From: Paracoccaceae bacterium
Lineage (GTDB): Bacteria > Pseudomonadota > Alphaproteobacteria > Rhodobacterales > Rhodobacteraceae
Length of the DNA: 50,286 bases
Assembly (NCBI GenBank): GCA_002697345.1
Contig: NZVE01000044.1
Coordinates: 1-50,286, forward strand
Reading direction: 5' to 3'
Position numbers and translations under genes: made by a program. The stretch's first letter is position 1, and each line of letters starts with the position of its first letter. Below are positions 1-8,924 of this stretch, one piece after another. The notes under the pieces are model-generated. The model was not told the DNA's origin and ran no database searches. It saw only the letters and a program-made list of their open reading frames with translations.

Positions 1-516
1 AACGCGGGCCATAATACGCATATTAACCGTGGCATAAGCAGAATCTGTGATTTGAATACCAATTTTACCGATAGGTGAGCCGATAGGTCCCATACTAAAT
101 GGGATGATGTACATGGTCCGGCCGCGCATTGCACCTTCAGACAATCCATTCATTTTTAGCTTCATTTGCTCTGGGGCCATCCAGTTATTGGTAGGACCTG
201 CATCATCTTCAGCGACAGAACAAATGAAGGTGCGACTTTCAACGCGAGCAACATCGCGTGGATCAGAGCGGAATAGGTGGCTATTCGGCCGCAGTTCTTC
301 GTTGAGTTTTATACAGTCACCGCGCTTAACCATCATATCCATCATGGCGGCAGCCTCTTCTTCAGACCCATCTACCCAGTGGACACGATCTGGCTGTAGT
401 AAAGCTTCCATTCGCTCAACCCAACGAAGTATGTCTTTATTTTTTGTAGGCGCAGCGCTGCGTAACGGATAATCGCATAGAGGGGCGACTGTGTTGGCTT
501 CTTTTGCTTTACTCAT
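1..516 (-). CDS. pckG: Phosphoenolpyruvate carboxykinase (GTP), N-terminal part, cut by window edge
   Basis: Only the first 172 codons are present; the gene runs off the left edge. The translated start is [10 protein letters not shown], followed by [20 protein letters not shown] (residues 31-50), [20 protein letters not shown] (76-95), [11 protein letters not shown] (102-112) and [13 protein letters not shown] (143-155). These are hallmark N-terminal segments of GTP-dependent PEP carboxykinase, including the substrate-binding region around [11 protein letters not shown]. The family converts oxaloacetate plus GTP to PEP, CO2 and GDP in the cytosol and is the entry to gluconeogenesis. That fits growth on acids and acyl-CoA compounds, as the rest of the window suggests. 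The start is supported by an AGGTAA-type ribosome site about ten bases upstream. The nucleotide-binding and kinase motifs lie outside the window, so completeness cannot be judged. Confidence 0.93.
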   Translation of the reverse strand, partial: MSKAKEANTVAPLCDYPLRSAAPTKNKDILRWVERMEALLQPDRVHWVDGSEEEAAAMMDMMVKRGDCIKLNEELRPNSHLFRSDPRDVARVESRTFICSVAEDDAGPTNNWMAPEQMKLKMNGLSEGAMRGRTMYIIPFSMGPIGSPIGKIGIQITDSAYATVNMRIMARV

Positions 517-836
517 ATTGAAATTACCTATTACAAATTTATTATTACTTGGTTACCACTCAGATCAAAGATTGACGTCACTTTTCGTTTCAAGAAACTT
601 AAACTACAGCTCACTGGCTCAAAGATTCTGATTTGGCCTCAAGAAAGCGTTTTGGATCAAACTCTCTTTGTATTATTAGACAACAGAATCCTATAGTAAC
701 GCGATAATTGCCATATTTTTCCCTTAAATAGTTTAGTAATCAAGAGATACTCAATATTCATAAACTATATTACCTAAATTTTTATTATAAGCTTGATCCA
801 TAAAGAGTAAGACTACTTAAAATTCTACTAGGAATT
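517..836. other. Intergenic region, 320 bp, upstream of pckG
   Basis: No gene is visible. On the minus strand a weak promoter for pckG can be proposed: TTTGAT, 16 bases, then TAATAAT (the latter at about 541-547). An 8-bp perfect palindrome TGACGTCA lies at 573-580, just upstream of that promoter. Inverted arms ATAGTTTA (728-735) and TAAACTAT (761-768) lie near the 3' end of the next gene but have no T-tract, so they are not called a terminator. Confidence 0.4.
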
Positions 837-1445
837 TTAGTTCAAGCTAGCCTTGAAACGGGCGGCTGCAACGACAAAGTCACGCTCACTTGTATGCTCT
901 GCTATCCGGTCATGGACCTGAGGGTCTAATGCCAGCCCCCAGCTTTTTATCATGCAGGCAAGAATTACATACATGCCCTGAATTGCAATAAGGTCCATCA
1001 GTTGTGCTGTGTTGAAATGTTTCGCGAGCTGGACTTGAAGTTTTCCGGATATACAGTGATGGCTCACAAGCTCATCAACTGCTTCGAGTAAGGCGGAATC
1101 AGCTGGCTGCCAGCCGGCCTCAGTGGAGTGGCTGAGTACACGATTTATCTCATCTATTGATAGGCCACACGTTAAAGCGCGATCTACGTGTGACCCCCAT
1201 TCATACCATGCCTGCATGTGAACTGCGACTCGTAAGATGACTAGTTCACCTGCACGTTTGCCCAGAGTGCCACCTTCAACTGAGTGATTTCTGAAATCCC
1301 ACCAAGCATCTAAAAGCTTTGGATTGTTCGCCATCAATTGATGAACATGTAGAGGAGCACCTTTAGTATCTTCTATAACTTTTGTCAGGGCTTTGTCCCA
1401 ATGCTGCGTGGCAAGGGGCTTTACTTGTGTCAGTTTGTTGGACAT
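837..1445 (-). CDS. Carboxymuconolactone decarboxylase (CMD/AhpD-fold) family protein
   Basis: A 202-residue protein of the CMD/AhpD fold. The central helix carries GELVILRVAVHMQAWYEWGSH (about residues 66-86) followed by VDRALTCGLSIDEI, the usual CMD motif with Glu, Tyr-Glu-Trp and His in register. It has no CxxC of AhpD peroxidases, so it resembles the large group of CMD-like proteins of unknown reaction found beside aromatic, terpene and acyl-CoA catabolic genes. Members decarboxylate lactone acids or act as small hydro-lyases; the substrate here is unknown. The start has an AAGAG ribosome site close upstream. It is divergent from the fused CoA-transferase across a 244-bp region holding a LacI-type operator, so the two may be controlled together. 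Family call is firm, function is open. Confidence 0.85.
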   Translation of the reverse strand: MSNKLTQVKPLATQHWDKALTKVIEDTKGAPLHVHQLMANNPKLLDAWWDFRNHSVEGGTLGKRAGELVILRVAVHMQAWYEWGSHVDRALTCGLSIDEINRVLSHSTEAGWQPADSALLEAVDELVSHHCISGKLQVQLAKHFNTAQLMDLIAIQGMYVILACMIKSWGLALDPQVHDRIAEHTSERDFVVAAARFKASLN

Positions 1446-1583
1446 ATCTCTTCACTCACTATGTTACCGGCTACATTAAAACTTAATGTATGGGCATGCA
1501 TTTAAATACAAAGAAACAAAATCAAACATCTTTGATAGGCTTTGAATATCAATAATAGTACATGCTAGCAAAAAAAAGTATTT

Positions 1584-1599
1584 TTGCATACGCTTGCAA
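1584..1599. promoter_or_regulatory. LacI-family operator, site 1
   Basis: TTGCATACGCTTGCAA is a near-perfect palindrome with a central CG, the classic layout of LacI/PurR-family operators. The same element recurs upstream of the amidohydrolase (13495-13510) and upstream of the LacI-family gene (27019-27034; 15 of 16 bases equal). The right half TTGCAA can also serve as a -35 box with TATTGT 17 bases downstream, so a bound repressor would block RNA polymerase at the CoA-transferase promoter. Identification of the binding protein is inference. Confidence 0.7.
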
Positions 1600-1689
1600 A
1601 AAAGATGTATTTTAGATATTGTTACAGCATATTAAGGTGCTGCTAATACAGGCGGCTCTTAGCCACGGCGGAGCTCTAGGTGTTTACGT

Positions 1690-4011
1690 ATGACAAAAAA
1701 TAGCAAAAAAGAAAATATTGTTGGCCCATTAGATGGAGTTAAAGTATTAAATATTGGTACTTCTATTGTTGGGCCTTGGGCTGCTTCAATACTAAGTCAC
1801 CTTGGGGCGGACGCGATTAAAGTGGAGCGTCCAACGGGAGAGTTTATTCGCCGATTACACCCAATGCAGAATGGAATTTCGACCTGTTACACAATAAGTA
1901 ATAACGACCAGCTATCCAGTGAATTAGACCTCAAGAAGCCCGATCAATTTAAGGTTGCCGAAAAACTCGGGCACTCAACGGATATTTTAATTGAGAATTT
2001 TCGTACGGGCGTTTCAGACCGAATTGGCCTGGGCTATCAAGCGTTAAGTAAAAAGAATCCTGGGTTGGTTTATACCTCAAGCAGTAGTTGGGGAGATGTT
2101 GGTCCTATGCGCGATCAAGCAGCACTGGACCCCCATGTTCAAGCTTTTAGTGGTTTTGGTGGGCTAAATGGAAAGTTAAATGGTACGCCTGAAATGCTGA
2201 GATTCGTTCACATGGATCCTGCAGGAGCAGTGGTAGTGGCTAATCTATCTTTACTGGGATTGCTTGGACGAGAGCGTTTCGGTCAGGCATGCCATCTACA
2301 CACAAGCCATTTTGCAATGGGTATTGCAATGCAAACGAATCGTGCTGGCGAAGCTTTGTTAGCGGGTATGCCAATTGAGCTGTTGGGCAGTGCATCCTCT
2401 GCTAGCGCACCTAACCAGTGCTTTCAAATGTTAGATAGTGAGTATATTGCGATAGCTTGTGATACTCAGTCGCAATGGGAAGGGTTGTGTCGTGTACTGG
2501 GAAATAGTGACTTAACCAAAGATCCAAGATTTTTGAGTAATGTTGATCGCGTACAAAATCGACAAGTGCTGGCGGAAATAGTAGGAGAGGCAATTAAACA
2601 AAAACCTAAGCGCTGGTGGGTAGTGCAGTTAGAAAGAGAGGGAGTCCCTCACGGTTTTAGTATGGACTTTGAGCAAATACAGCATCATCAGCAAGTCGTT
2701 GAAAATGGGTTTATTTCTACTCTTCACTCTAAACATGCAGGAGATATGTTTACAGGCTCTATTCCTTGGGATTTCAGCGAGACGATGGGTGTTATCAATC
2801 CCTGGTTAGTGGAGCCTGGGTCAGACACTCAACATATTATTGATACTGGTTTTGGTAATCAGCAGACTGATTTCAAGCAAAACCAAGATGAAGAATTTAT
2901 TGCTCCTTTAACGGGTCTTAAGGTTATTGATGCAACTCAGGGTTATACCGGTCCGTATGTTGGTCTAATGTTGGCTGAGGCTGGTGCTGAAGTAATAAAG
3001 ATAGAGCCAAAAGGTGGTGACTGGGCGCGTGACTTAGCTCCCCGAACGCCATCAGGAAGTAGTGCATTATTTGAATCTTTTAATCGTAACAAAGACTCTA
3101 AGACTATTGATTGGACTTCAAAAGATGGGCAGGCGCAGCTAAAAGATCTAGTGAAAGATGCTGATGTATTCCTCGAGGATTGGGGTCCAGGAGTCGCGGA
3201 AGGTTATGGGTTTGGATATGGCACCATATCGAAAGAGAATCCGAAATTAGTGTATCTAGCATTAAGTGCATACGGAGAAAAAGGACCGTTTCGGGACCGG
3301 CCGACTAGCGAGTTAGTGATTCAGGGTATGACGGGCTACTTGAGGCTACTGGGTAACCTAGGGGAGCCACCTGTTCGTGTTGGAGCAGATATTGTTGCTA
3401 CATGTTCTGGGGCGATTGCATTAACCGGAATCCTGTCAGCACTTTATTATCGGGAGAAAACGGGACTAGGACAAAGAGTTGCAACAAGTCTGTTGGGGGC
3501 GATGATGTTTTTGCGGAGCCATGAATGGGCAGCGATGACAAATCCTGATGAGTGGTTAGGAGATTCCTATTGCACAAATGAAACCGATGCTCCCCATGAT
3601 GGTTATCAAACCAAAGATAGACCGGTTTATATGAGCCCATCACCGCTTCTTAAGCGTGAAGACTTTATCAGTATGATCAGGGATTTAGGTGTGCATGATG
3701 ATTTAATCCAGACACCAGAATATGCAGATAATTGGTGGGATACATTTGGCATGGGCTATTTGGCCAGAGAAACAAAGCCAATCTGGGAGAAATATACTAC
3801 ACAGTTAACCGCTCAAGAAGTTCTGGGTATTGTTGAGAAATATGAAGTATGGGCTGTGGAATTCGCGGACCTTGGTGCTCTGATGGACCACCCTCAGGTG
3901 GCCGCCATAAACTTAGTGCACGATGTTGATGGTAAGCGCTATGTTCGTGCCCCTTGGAGAACACCTTGGGAGCTGCCGCCACTACGTCAAGCTCCTGATC
4001 TAAAAGATTAA
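1690..4011 (+). CDS. Fused tandem class III (CaiB/BaiF) CoA-transferase
   Basis: A 773-residue protein made of two complete class III CoA-transferase halves. Half 1 (about 12-385) starts GPLDGVKVLNIGTSIVGPWA and half 2 (about 404-770) starts APLTGLKVIDATQGYTGPYV; usual single-domain members are about 400 residues. The family moves CoA from an acyl-CoA donor to a carboxylic acid through an aspartyl-CoA intermediate. Half 1 keeps the catalytic aspartate (D147 in ALDPHVQAFSG). In half 2 the same position is glutamate (E541 in SELVIQGMTG), so half 2 may be structural, slow or altered. It probably activates a carboxylate for the acyl-CoA dehydrogenase 73 bp downstream, with which it seems co-transcribed. 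A LacI-type operator lies 91 bp upstream. The ribosome site AGGTG is 8 bases before the ATG. Confidence 0.9.
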   Translation: MTKNSKKENIVGPLDGVKVLNIGTSIVGPWAASILSHLGADAIKVERPTGEFIRRLHPMQNGISTCYTISNNDQLSSELDLKKPDQFKVAEKLGHSTDILIENFRTGVSDRIGLGYQALSKKNPGLVYTSSSSWGDVGPMRDQAALDPHVQAFSGFGGLNGKLNGTPEMLRFVHMDPAGAVVVANLSLLGLLGRERFGQACHLHTSHFAMGIAMQTNRAGEALLAGMPIELLGSASSASAPNQCFQMLDSEYIAIACDTQSQWEGLCRVLGNSDLTKDPRFLSNVDRVQNRQVLAEIVGEAIKQKPKRWWVVQLEREGVPHGFSMDFEQIQHHQQVVENGFISTLHSKHAGDMFTGSIPWDFSETMGVINPWLVEPGSDTQHIIDTGFGNQQTDFKQNQDEEFIAPLTGLKVIDATQGYTGPYVGLMLAEAGAEVIKIEPKGGDWARDLAPRTPSGSSALFESFNRNKDSKTIDWTSKDGQAQLKDLVKDADVFLEDWGPGVAEGYGFGYGTISKENPKLVYLALSAYGEKGPFRDRPTSELVIQGMTGYLRLLGNLGEPPVRVGADIVATCSGAIALTGILSALYYREKTGLGQRVATSLLGAMMFLRSHEWAAMTNPDEWLGDSYCTNETDAPHDGYQTKDRPVYMSPSPLLKREDFISMIRDLGVHDDLIQTPEYADNWWDTFGMGYLARETKPIWEKYTTQLTAQEVLGIVEKYEVWAVEFADLGALMDHPQVAAINLVHDVDGKRYVRAPWRTPWELPPLRQAPDLKD

Positions 4012-4084
4012 AGGGGTGGATGACTGAGTTCCCTCTGCTTCTCACTAAACTAATATTGATTATTTTACAAAATAGGCGATTCAC

Positions 4085-5227
4085 ATGAATTTTAATCTTC
4101 CTGATGAAACTAAGATGATACAAGACACTGTGCGACGATTTGTCGATAATGAGCTTATTCCTCTAGAGCAAGAATTTCCAGATCGCGCTAACTCTGCAGA
4201 TCTGCCAGACGATATTCAGGGTCCGTTGATAAAGAAAGTAGAGCAACTAGGTTTGGCGGCTATGGATGCTCCTGAAGAGATAGGCGGAGCGGGATTGGGA
4301 TTGCTTGATAGTTGCATTGTCACCGAGCAGGTACATCGAAGCACAGTGGGTCGCGGTGTTTTTGCTATGCGCTTTGCTCCAGTCCTACATGAGTTAGGCA
4401 CCGATGAACAAAAACAAAAATACTTATTGCCTATGGTGGCTGGAGAGCTCCAAGGTGCGAGTGCTTTTAGTGAGCCTCAGGCGGCAGGAGATCTGGCGGG
4501 CATTAAAACAACGATAGAAAAACATAATGATGGTTGGGTAATCAATGGCAATAAATGCTGGATCTCTTACGCAAAAAGAGCTGACTTTATTTTAGTGCTT
4601 ACTCGCCTCAAAGGCACAGAGCGCCACGATGGGCTTACCTGGGTTATTGTTGAGAAAGGAACGCCAGGTTGCACGATTGGTCGTGAGCAAAAAATGCTGC
4701 ATGGTCAGTCTACTTATGAAGTATTTTTTGAAAATTGTGTTGTTTCAGAAACGCAGTTGTTGGGAGGTCCAGGTCAAGGGTGGGGTGCAGGAACTTCATT
4801 TCTGTACACTGGCCGTCTAGGAATTGCAGCTCGTTCTTTAGGTATTGCAGACCGTTGTTTGGATCTTGCTATTGATTACGCAAAACAAAGGCATACTTTT
4901 GGCAAGCCTTTATCTTCTCGACAGGCGGTACAGTGGATGATTGCTGATTCTGCTACGGAATTACATGCAACTCGTTTAATGGTTTATGACGCCGCATGGC
5001 GAGCTCAACAGGGTGAAAATGTAGTTCAACAAACAGCTATGGTGAAGTCCTATGCCACTGAAATGGTTAGCCGGGTTGTTGATAGGGCTGTTCAGATCCA
5101 TGGTGCAGCAGGGTTATCAAATGAGACTATCCTTGAAAGATGCTACCGGGATGTAAGGCCCATGCGCATTTACGAAGGTTCATCCGAAGCAATGCGCAGT
5201 GTTGTGGCTAGAAATTTATTGCGTTGA
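4085..5227 (+). CDS. Acyl-CoA dehydrogenase
   Basis: A 380-residue acyl-CoA dehydrogenase of normal length. The N-terminal helical domain starts at NFNLPDETKMIQDTVRRFVD, the middle beta-domain has the FAD/substrate stretch GASAFSEPQAAGD (about 131-143) and GNKCWISYA, and the C-terminal domain has RQAVQWMIAD and the signature RIYEGSSEAMR. The glutamate in IYEG (E364) is at the catalytic-base position of short- and medium-chain dehydrogenases. It would introduce an alpha,beta double bond into a CoA ester and pass electrons to ETF in the cytosol. Lying directly after the fused CoA-transferase, it probably acts on that enzyme's product. Downstream, the monooxygenase gene converges with a 37-bp gap and no clear terminator. 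Substrate unknown. Confidence 0.94.
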   Translation: MNFNLPDETKMIQDTVRRFVDNELIPLEQEFPDRANSADLPDDIQGPLIKKVEQLGLAAMDAPEEIGGAGLGLLDSCIVTEQVHRSTVGRGVFAMRFAPVLHELGTDEQKQKYLLPMVAGELQGASAFSEPQAAGDLAGIKTTIEKHNDGWVINGNKCWISYAKRADFILVLTRLKGTERHDGLTWVIVEKGTPGCTIGREQKMLHGQSTYEVFFENCVVSETQLLGGPGQGWGAGTSFLYTGRLGIAARSLGIADRCLDLAIDYAKQRHTFGKPLSSRQAVQWMIADSATELHATRLMVYDAAWRAQQGENVVQQTAMVKSYATEMVSRVVDRAVQIHGAAGLSNETILERCYRDVRPMRIYEGSSEAMRSVVARNLLR

Positions 5228-5264
5228 TCGGATGTTTAAACTCACACCAACATGACCTAACAGC

Positions 5265-6353
5265 TTAGCTTTTGATGGCATCATTAATAATGGGCATCAC
5301 TTTTTCGGCGGTTAGGATCATTGACTTGCGGCCTAGTTCATAGTCAGTCCAATCATGGCCGGCATAAACTAGATGGCCAAAATCGCCGACCTCTTCTCTA
5401 AAGGCTAAAACTTGATCTGCGACACTAGATGCGTCTCCGTGGATTACTAAACGATCAAGAACATAATCTAGAGTGACTTCATCATCTGACATTTCTTGGT
5501 CTTCTTTAAAGAGGTTTAGGCGCCCACTATCCTTTAATTTGGTCAGTAGCTGTCTGTAATAAAGAACGTAAGGGCTATTTTCTCCCCGTGCATATTGTTT
5601 TGCCGTCTTCATGTCATCTGCGACACAAATGTTCTTTGCGATTCGCCAATTGGCAGCTTCTGCAGCTCTTCCTCCAAGCTCGCACCCTTCGGCATAATTT
5701 GGCCAATGAGTTTTGACCCATTTAGGTAACAAGAAATTAGCTGAAATAGGTTCCCATCCCCTTGCTGCCATTGCCGTAACGCCCTTTGAGAAAGGAGCTA
5801 CGACAGTGCCAACAATAGGAGGATGAGGGTCTTGGTAGGGTTTGATGATGGATCCTTGCCCAATATCCGGAAGCATAGTACGTTCTGTGCTAACTTCGAA
5901 ATAGTCACCCTTTAGATTGTAGGGTGCTTCTCCAGCCCAAATATCCAACACCATGTTAATGCATTCAAGGAACATGGCATTTCTATCTTTATCTAGGTTT
6001 CCAAATATTTCAGAATCAGACAGAAGTCCCCCAGGAGAGATACCAAAGTTAAGTCTACCCTCGGTCATATGGTCAAGCATCGAAATCTCAGCAGCTACTC
6101 GTGCTGGGTGAGAGTTAGGTAAATTTACCGTACCTGTTCCGAGTCGAATATTTTTTGTTTCGTAGGCTAGGCTCGCCATAAAGGCCACTGTGGAGGTAAT
6201 GTTTTCCGCAAGATCGGTGGTGTGTTCACCACAATAACCCTCTTTGAATCCCAGTGAATCGGCTAGAATAAAAGCTTCACGGTCTTCCTTGATGCTTTGA
6301 GCGACTGGTTTCCCTACGGGGTGAAGAGGCATTGTGAAGAACGAAAGATCCAT
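5265..6353 (-). CDS. Luciferase-like (LLM) flavin-dependent monooxygenase
   Basis: A 362-residue bacterial-luciferase-fold oxygenase. It starts MDLSFFTMPLHPVGK and has GFKEGYCGEHTTD, the strand IRLGTGTVNLPNSHPARVA (about 90-108) and TEGRLNFGISPGG (about 118-130), typical of the limonene monooxygenase, alkanal monooxygenase and type II Baeyer-Villiger (diketocamphane) groups. Such enzymes use free reduced FMN and O2 and need a separate flavin reductase. A reductase of the right family is encoded at 7495-8001, beyond the LysR gene. It most likely hydroxylates a substrate or inserts oxygen next to a ketone to form a lactone or ester. The substrate cannot be read from sequence. The LysR gene lies upstream on the same strand with an 105-bp gap. 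Family is firm; Baeyer-Villiger chemistry is inference. Confidence 0.9.
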   Translation of the reverse strand: MDLSFFTMPLHPVGKPVAQSIKEDREAFILADSLGFKEGYCGEHTTDLAENITSTVAFMASLAYETKNIRLGTGTVNLPNSHPARVAAEISMLDHMTEGRLNFGISPGGLLSDSEIFGNLDKDRNAMFLECINMVLDIWAGEAPYNLKGDYFEVSTERTMLPDIGQGSIIKPYQDPHPPIVGTVVAPFSKGVTAMAARGWEPISANFLLPKWVKTHWPNYAEGCELGGRAAEAANWRIAKNICVADDMKTAKQYARGENSPYVLYYRQLLTKLKDSGRLNLFKEDQEMSDDEVTLDYVLDRLVIHGDASSVADQVLAFREEVGDFGHLVYAGHDWTDYELGRKSMILTAEKVMPIINDAIKS

Positions 6354-6458
6354 AAATCTCTACCTATGACGAATGATAGGGACAGTGTGCTAGAGATTTA
6401 TCAGAAGTAAAAATTATATAAATTAATCTTTCGCATCATTTTATCTGATGCCTTAGCT

Positions 6459-7373
6459 TTAAAGTCTATGCCAGTTTATCTTGTTGTCTAATTCCAGCTT
6501 GAGTAAATCAGCGAAAATTTTTGATTCATTAGAAAGGCTAGAAGATTTGGGTTCGATCATTACATAGTCCACATGCAGAGGCGACCCAATGATTGGATTG
6601 AGTTTGCGAACATCACCTTGCTTATCACTCAAGCACACCAGTCCAGGAAGAACGGTTTTCCAGTCTGAGGCAGCAACAAGTTCAAGAGTTCCGAGCATGG
6701 AGTCGAGTTCTAGTATTTGGGAGACTTTAATATTATGAGTCTGTATGTAAGCGTCAATTCTGTGACGTCTAGCATTAGCTGTTCCGGGTAATACTAATTT
6801 GTAGGGGCCTCCTTCGGTGAGATTTACAGGTTGCATGTGCTGAGTTTCATGGTTAGCCGCCGATACCAGAAATTCTTGATCAGTGCCTAGATATTCATTT
6901 CGCGTTCTTAATTCTTCACCACTTGCGGGTGCAGGAACGATCGCAAAATCGAGTTCGTTTTGCGCCACATCTTGAGTGAGTTGATCACTATAGGCTTCTG
7001 AAATTTTAGTCTCAACGAGAGGGTAGTTTGTGGACATCGCCATTAATGTGGTGGGGAGAATGGAGCGTGTTAAGGTTGGTATTAATCCGGCTCGAATGGT
7101 CCCGGTTAGTTTTTCGCCCATGGTTCGCATTGCTTGGGTTGCCTCATCGACACTCCTAAGTATTTGAGTAGCATGGGTATAGAATTGATTGCCCATTTCC
7201 GTCGGAGTAACTCCGCTGGCGGAGCGCTCAAATAGACTTCCTTTGAGCTGATATTCCAAGTCTTTAATTTGCATCGATAGACCGGATTGAGTTGCATGAG
7301 CTCGTGCGGCTCCTCCGGTAATTGAGCCTACTTCGTAGACAGCGACAAAATATCTGAGTTGTTGTAGCTTCAT
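6459..7373 (-). CDS. LysR-family transcriptional regulator
   Basis: A 304-residue LysR regulator. The N-terminal winged helix-turn-helix is plain: MKLQQLRYFVAVYEVGSITG, then ATQSGLSMQIKDLEYQLKG and LFERSASGVTPTEMG. The rest is an effector-binding domain, with GTIRAGLIPTLTRSILP at its start. It sits between the LLM monooxygenase (same strand, downstream) and the flavin reductase (divergent), which is the usual arrangement when a LysR protein controls a two-component oxygenase. The 121-bp divergent region holds a T-N11-A dyad (7388-7402). The inducer is probably the oxygenase substrate or a product; this is inference from position. Confidence 0.94.
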   Translation of the reverse strand: MKLQQLRYFVAVYEVGSITGGAARAHATQSGLSMQIKDLEYQLKGSLFERSASGVTPTEMGNQFYTHATQILRSVDEATQAMRTMGEKLTGTIRAGLIPTLTRSILPTTLMAMSTNYPLVETKISEAYSDQLTQDVAQNELDFAIVPAPASGEELRTRNEYLGTDQEFLVSAANHETQHMQPVNLTEGGPYKLVLPGTANARRHRIDAYIQTHNIKVSQILELDSMLGTLELVAASDWKTVLPGLVCLSDKQGDVRKLNPIIGSPLHVDYVMIEPKSSSLSNESKIFADLLKLELDNKINWHRL

Positions 7374-7387
7374 TAGTGAGTCCTATA

Positions 7388-7402
7388 ATGCACGGCAAGC
7401 AT
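7388..7402. promoter_or_regulatory. Possible LysR box in divergent region
   Basis: ATGC-N7-GCAT is a dyad with the T-N11-A layout of LysR-type binding sites, located between the divergent LysR and flavin reductase genes. A second dyad, ATGA-N6-TCAT at 7411-7424, lies next to it. Short dyads occur by chance in AT-rich DNA, so support is mainly positional. Confidence 0.35.
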
Positions 7403-7494
7403 CAAAAAAAATGATGTAAGTCATATTATTATATTAATTGTTCTGATGGTAGTCATTAATGTATCGTTCTAACAAATTAATACGAGATCCCATC

Positions 7495-8001
7495 ATGGCC
7501 GCAAAAATAGATTTGCCTGAAGACGTGACTATTACTCCTGCCTCACTAAGAGAAGCATTGGGCAGCTTTCCAACTGGAGTTGCTGTAGTGACTACTTTGG
7601 GAGATGAAGGTAAACCCCTTGGCTTGACGATTAATTCGTTTAATTCGGTCTCCCTTGACCCTGCTTTGGTGTTATGGAGTTTGGCTTTGTCCTCGCCAAG
7701 TATTGGAGCTTTCCGCAAGCATGGTGCCTTTGCGATCAATATACTTCGTAAAGATCAGGGGGAGCTGTGTATGAAATTTGCTCGTCCGGCTGATGACAAA
7801 TTTAAAGATATTGATTGGACCAAGGGATATAAAGGCATCCCTGTGCTTGAAGGAGCAATGGTTACCTTGGAGTGCGAAACCTATCAAATAGTTGAGGGTG
7901 GTGATCATGAGGTGTACATGGGCGCAGTTAAACGAATTCATAAGACTGATAGTGCTCCGTTGGTTTTCCATCGCGGCCAACTAGTCCAACTTGCTTCATA
8001 G
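7495..8001 (+). CDS. Flavin reductase (HpaC/DIM6-NTAB family)
   Basis: A 168-residue flavin reductase with the split-barrel flavin-binding fold. Diagnostic segments are LREALGSFPTGVAVVTT near the start, GLTINSFNSVSLDPALVLWSL (about 44-64) and GAFAINILRKDQ. These proteins reduce FMN or FAD with NAD(P)H and hand it to a partner monooxygenase, here most likely the LLM enzyme at 5265-6353. The ATG at 7495 is chosen because family members start just before the LREALGSFPTGV stretch and a GAG ribosome site lies about 9 bases upstream; an in-frame ATG at 7459 would add twelve unlike residues. The alpha/beta hydrolase follows on the same strand after 116 bp. Confidence 0.91.
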   Translation: MAAKIDLPEDVTITPASLREALGSFPTGVAVVTTLGDEGKPLGLTINSFNSVSLDPALVLWSLALSSPSIGAFRKHGAFAINILRKDQGELCMKFARPADDKFKDIDWTKGYKGIPVLEGAMVTLECETYQIVEGGDHEVYMGAVKRIHKTDSAPLVFHRGQLVQLAS

Positions 8002-8117
8002 ATATTGCGTAACGAGGATAGTTTTCGGTTGCAAAATATACCATCAAAGCAGAGAGACACTTAATCTCATATACTGGCATGTCTTATCTATGCCCTTCGA
8101 TAAATAAAGAAAATGTC

Positions 8118-8924
8118 ATGAGCAAAGAAGCTAACTACAAGATAATAGATATCGGTAATGTACAACTGCGTTGCCAAATAACCGGCAAGGCAGATGCTCC
8201 TTGGGTCACTGTGGCACATTCTCTGGCTACAGATATGAGTATGTGGGAACCTCAGTTGTCAGAATTGGCTCAGCACTTTCAAGTATTAAGTTTCGATGCG
8301 AGAGGACATGGAGGAAGTAGCTTCCCTAATGGCCCGAGCGCAATGACTGATTTAATTGATGATGTTTTACTGCTTTGGGACAGATTAAGTATCGATCATA
8401 GTCATTTTATTGGTTTGTCTATGGGCGGTATGACCGGAGTGGGACTAGCTTTAAAAGCCCCAACTAGAGTGAAGTCATTAATAGCCTGTGATTGTCGTTT
8501 AGATGCCCCAGATTTCTTTAAAAATATGTGGGACCAGCGTATTAAGGCTGTGACTGCGGGGGGTATGGAGCAAATTCTTGATCAAACCATGATGACTTGG
8601 TTTACCCAAAAGCGCCTTGATCAAAGAGGAGCCCTTATCGAACATGTTGAGGCTATGATAATTAACACGCCATCAAAAGGATATCTCACCTGCGTGGAAG
8701 CTCTGAAAGGACTGGATTTTAAAAGGCACCTTTCAGAAATCTCGGTACCAATTCTCTTTATTGTCGGGGACCAAGATGGCCTGCATCCAAAGGAGATGAC
8801 TGAATTGGCTGCAATAACTGCGGGCGCTGAATTGACTGTTTTAAATGATGCTGCACATCTCAGTAATATGGAGCAACCTCAGCAATTCAATCGTGCTGTT
8901 CTGAGATTTTTGTTAAGTCAGTAA
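8118..8924 (+). CDS. Alpha/beta hydrolase, enol-lactonase (PcaD/RutD-like) type
   Basis: A 268-residue alpha/beta-hydrolase of the length of 3-oxoadipate enol-lactonase and RutD. It has the oxyanion region VTVAHSLATDMSMWEPQL, the strand FDARGHGGSS, the nucleophile elbow GLSMGG (Ser101), the acid region VGDQDGLHP and the catalytic histidine in NDAAHLSNMEQP (His247). It probably hydrolyses a lactone, enol-lactone or ester in the cytosol. Following a flavin reductase and near an LLM oxygenase, opening of a lactone made by Baeyer-Villiger oxidation is the simplest idea, but this is inference. The start at 8118 is preferred because the MSKEANYKIIDIGNVQL start matches the family; an upstream ATG at 8079 would add thirteen unlike residues. 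Confidence 0.88.
   Translation: MSKEANYKIIDIGNVQLRCQITGKADAPWVTVAHSLATDMSMWEPQLSELAQHFQVLSFDARGHGGSSFPNGPSAMTDLIDDVLLLWDRLSIDHSHFIGLSMGGMTGVGLALKAPTRVKSLIACDCRLDAPDFFKNMWDQRIKAVTAGGMEQILDQTMMTWFTQKRLDQRGALIEHVEAMIINTPSKGYLTCVEALKGLDFKRHLSEISVPILFIVGDQDGLHPKEMTELAAITAGAELTVLNDAAHLSNMEQPQQFNRAVLRFLLSQ

Noticed and set aside
104-472. Open frame on the plus strand opposite pckG
   Set aside because: The minus strand encodes a clear PEP carboxykinase over the same bases; the plus frame has no recognisable protein features.
819-838. AAAATTC-N6-GAATTTT inverted repeat as terminator for the CMD-like gene
   Set aside because: The stem is only A/T-rich, overlaps the stop codon and has no T-run in the direction of transcription.
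3797-4123. Open frame opposite the end of the fused CoA-transferase
   Set aside because: Overlaps two well-supported plus-strand genes and shows no domain or ribosome site.
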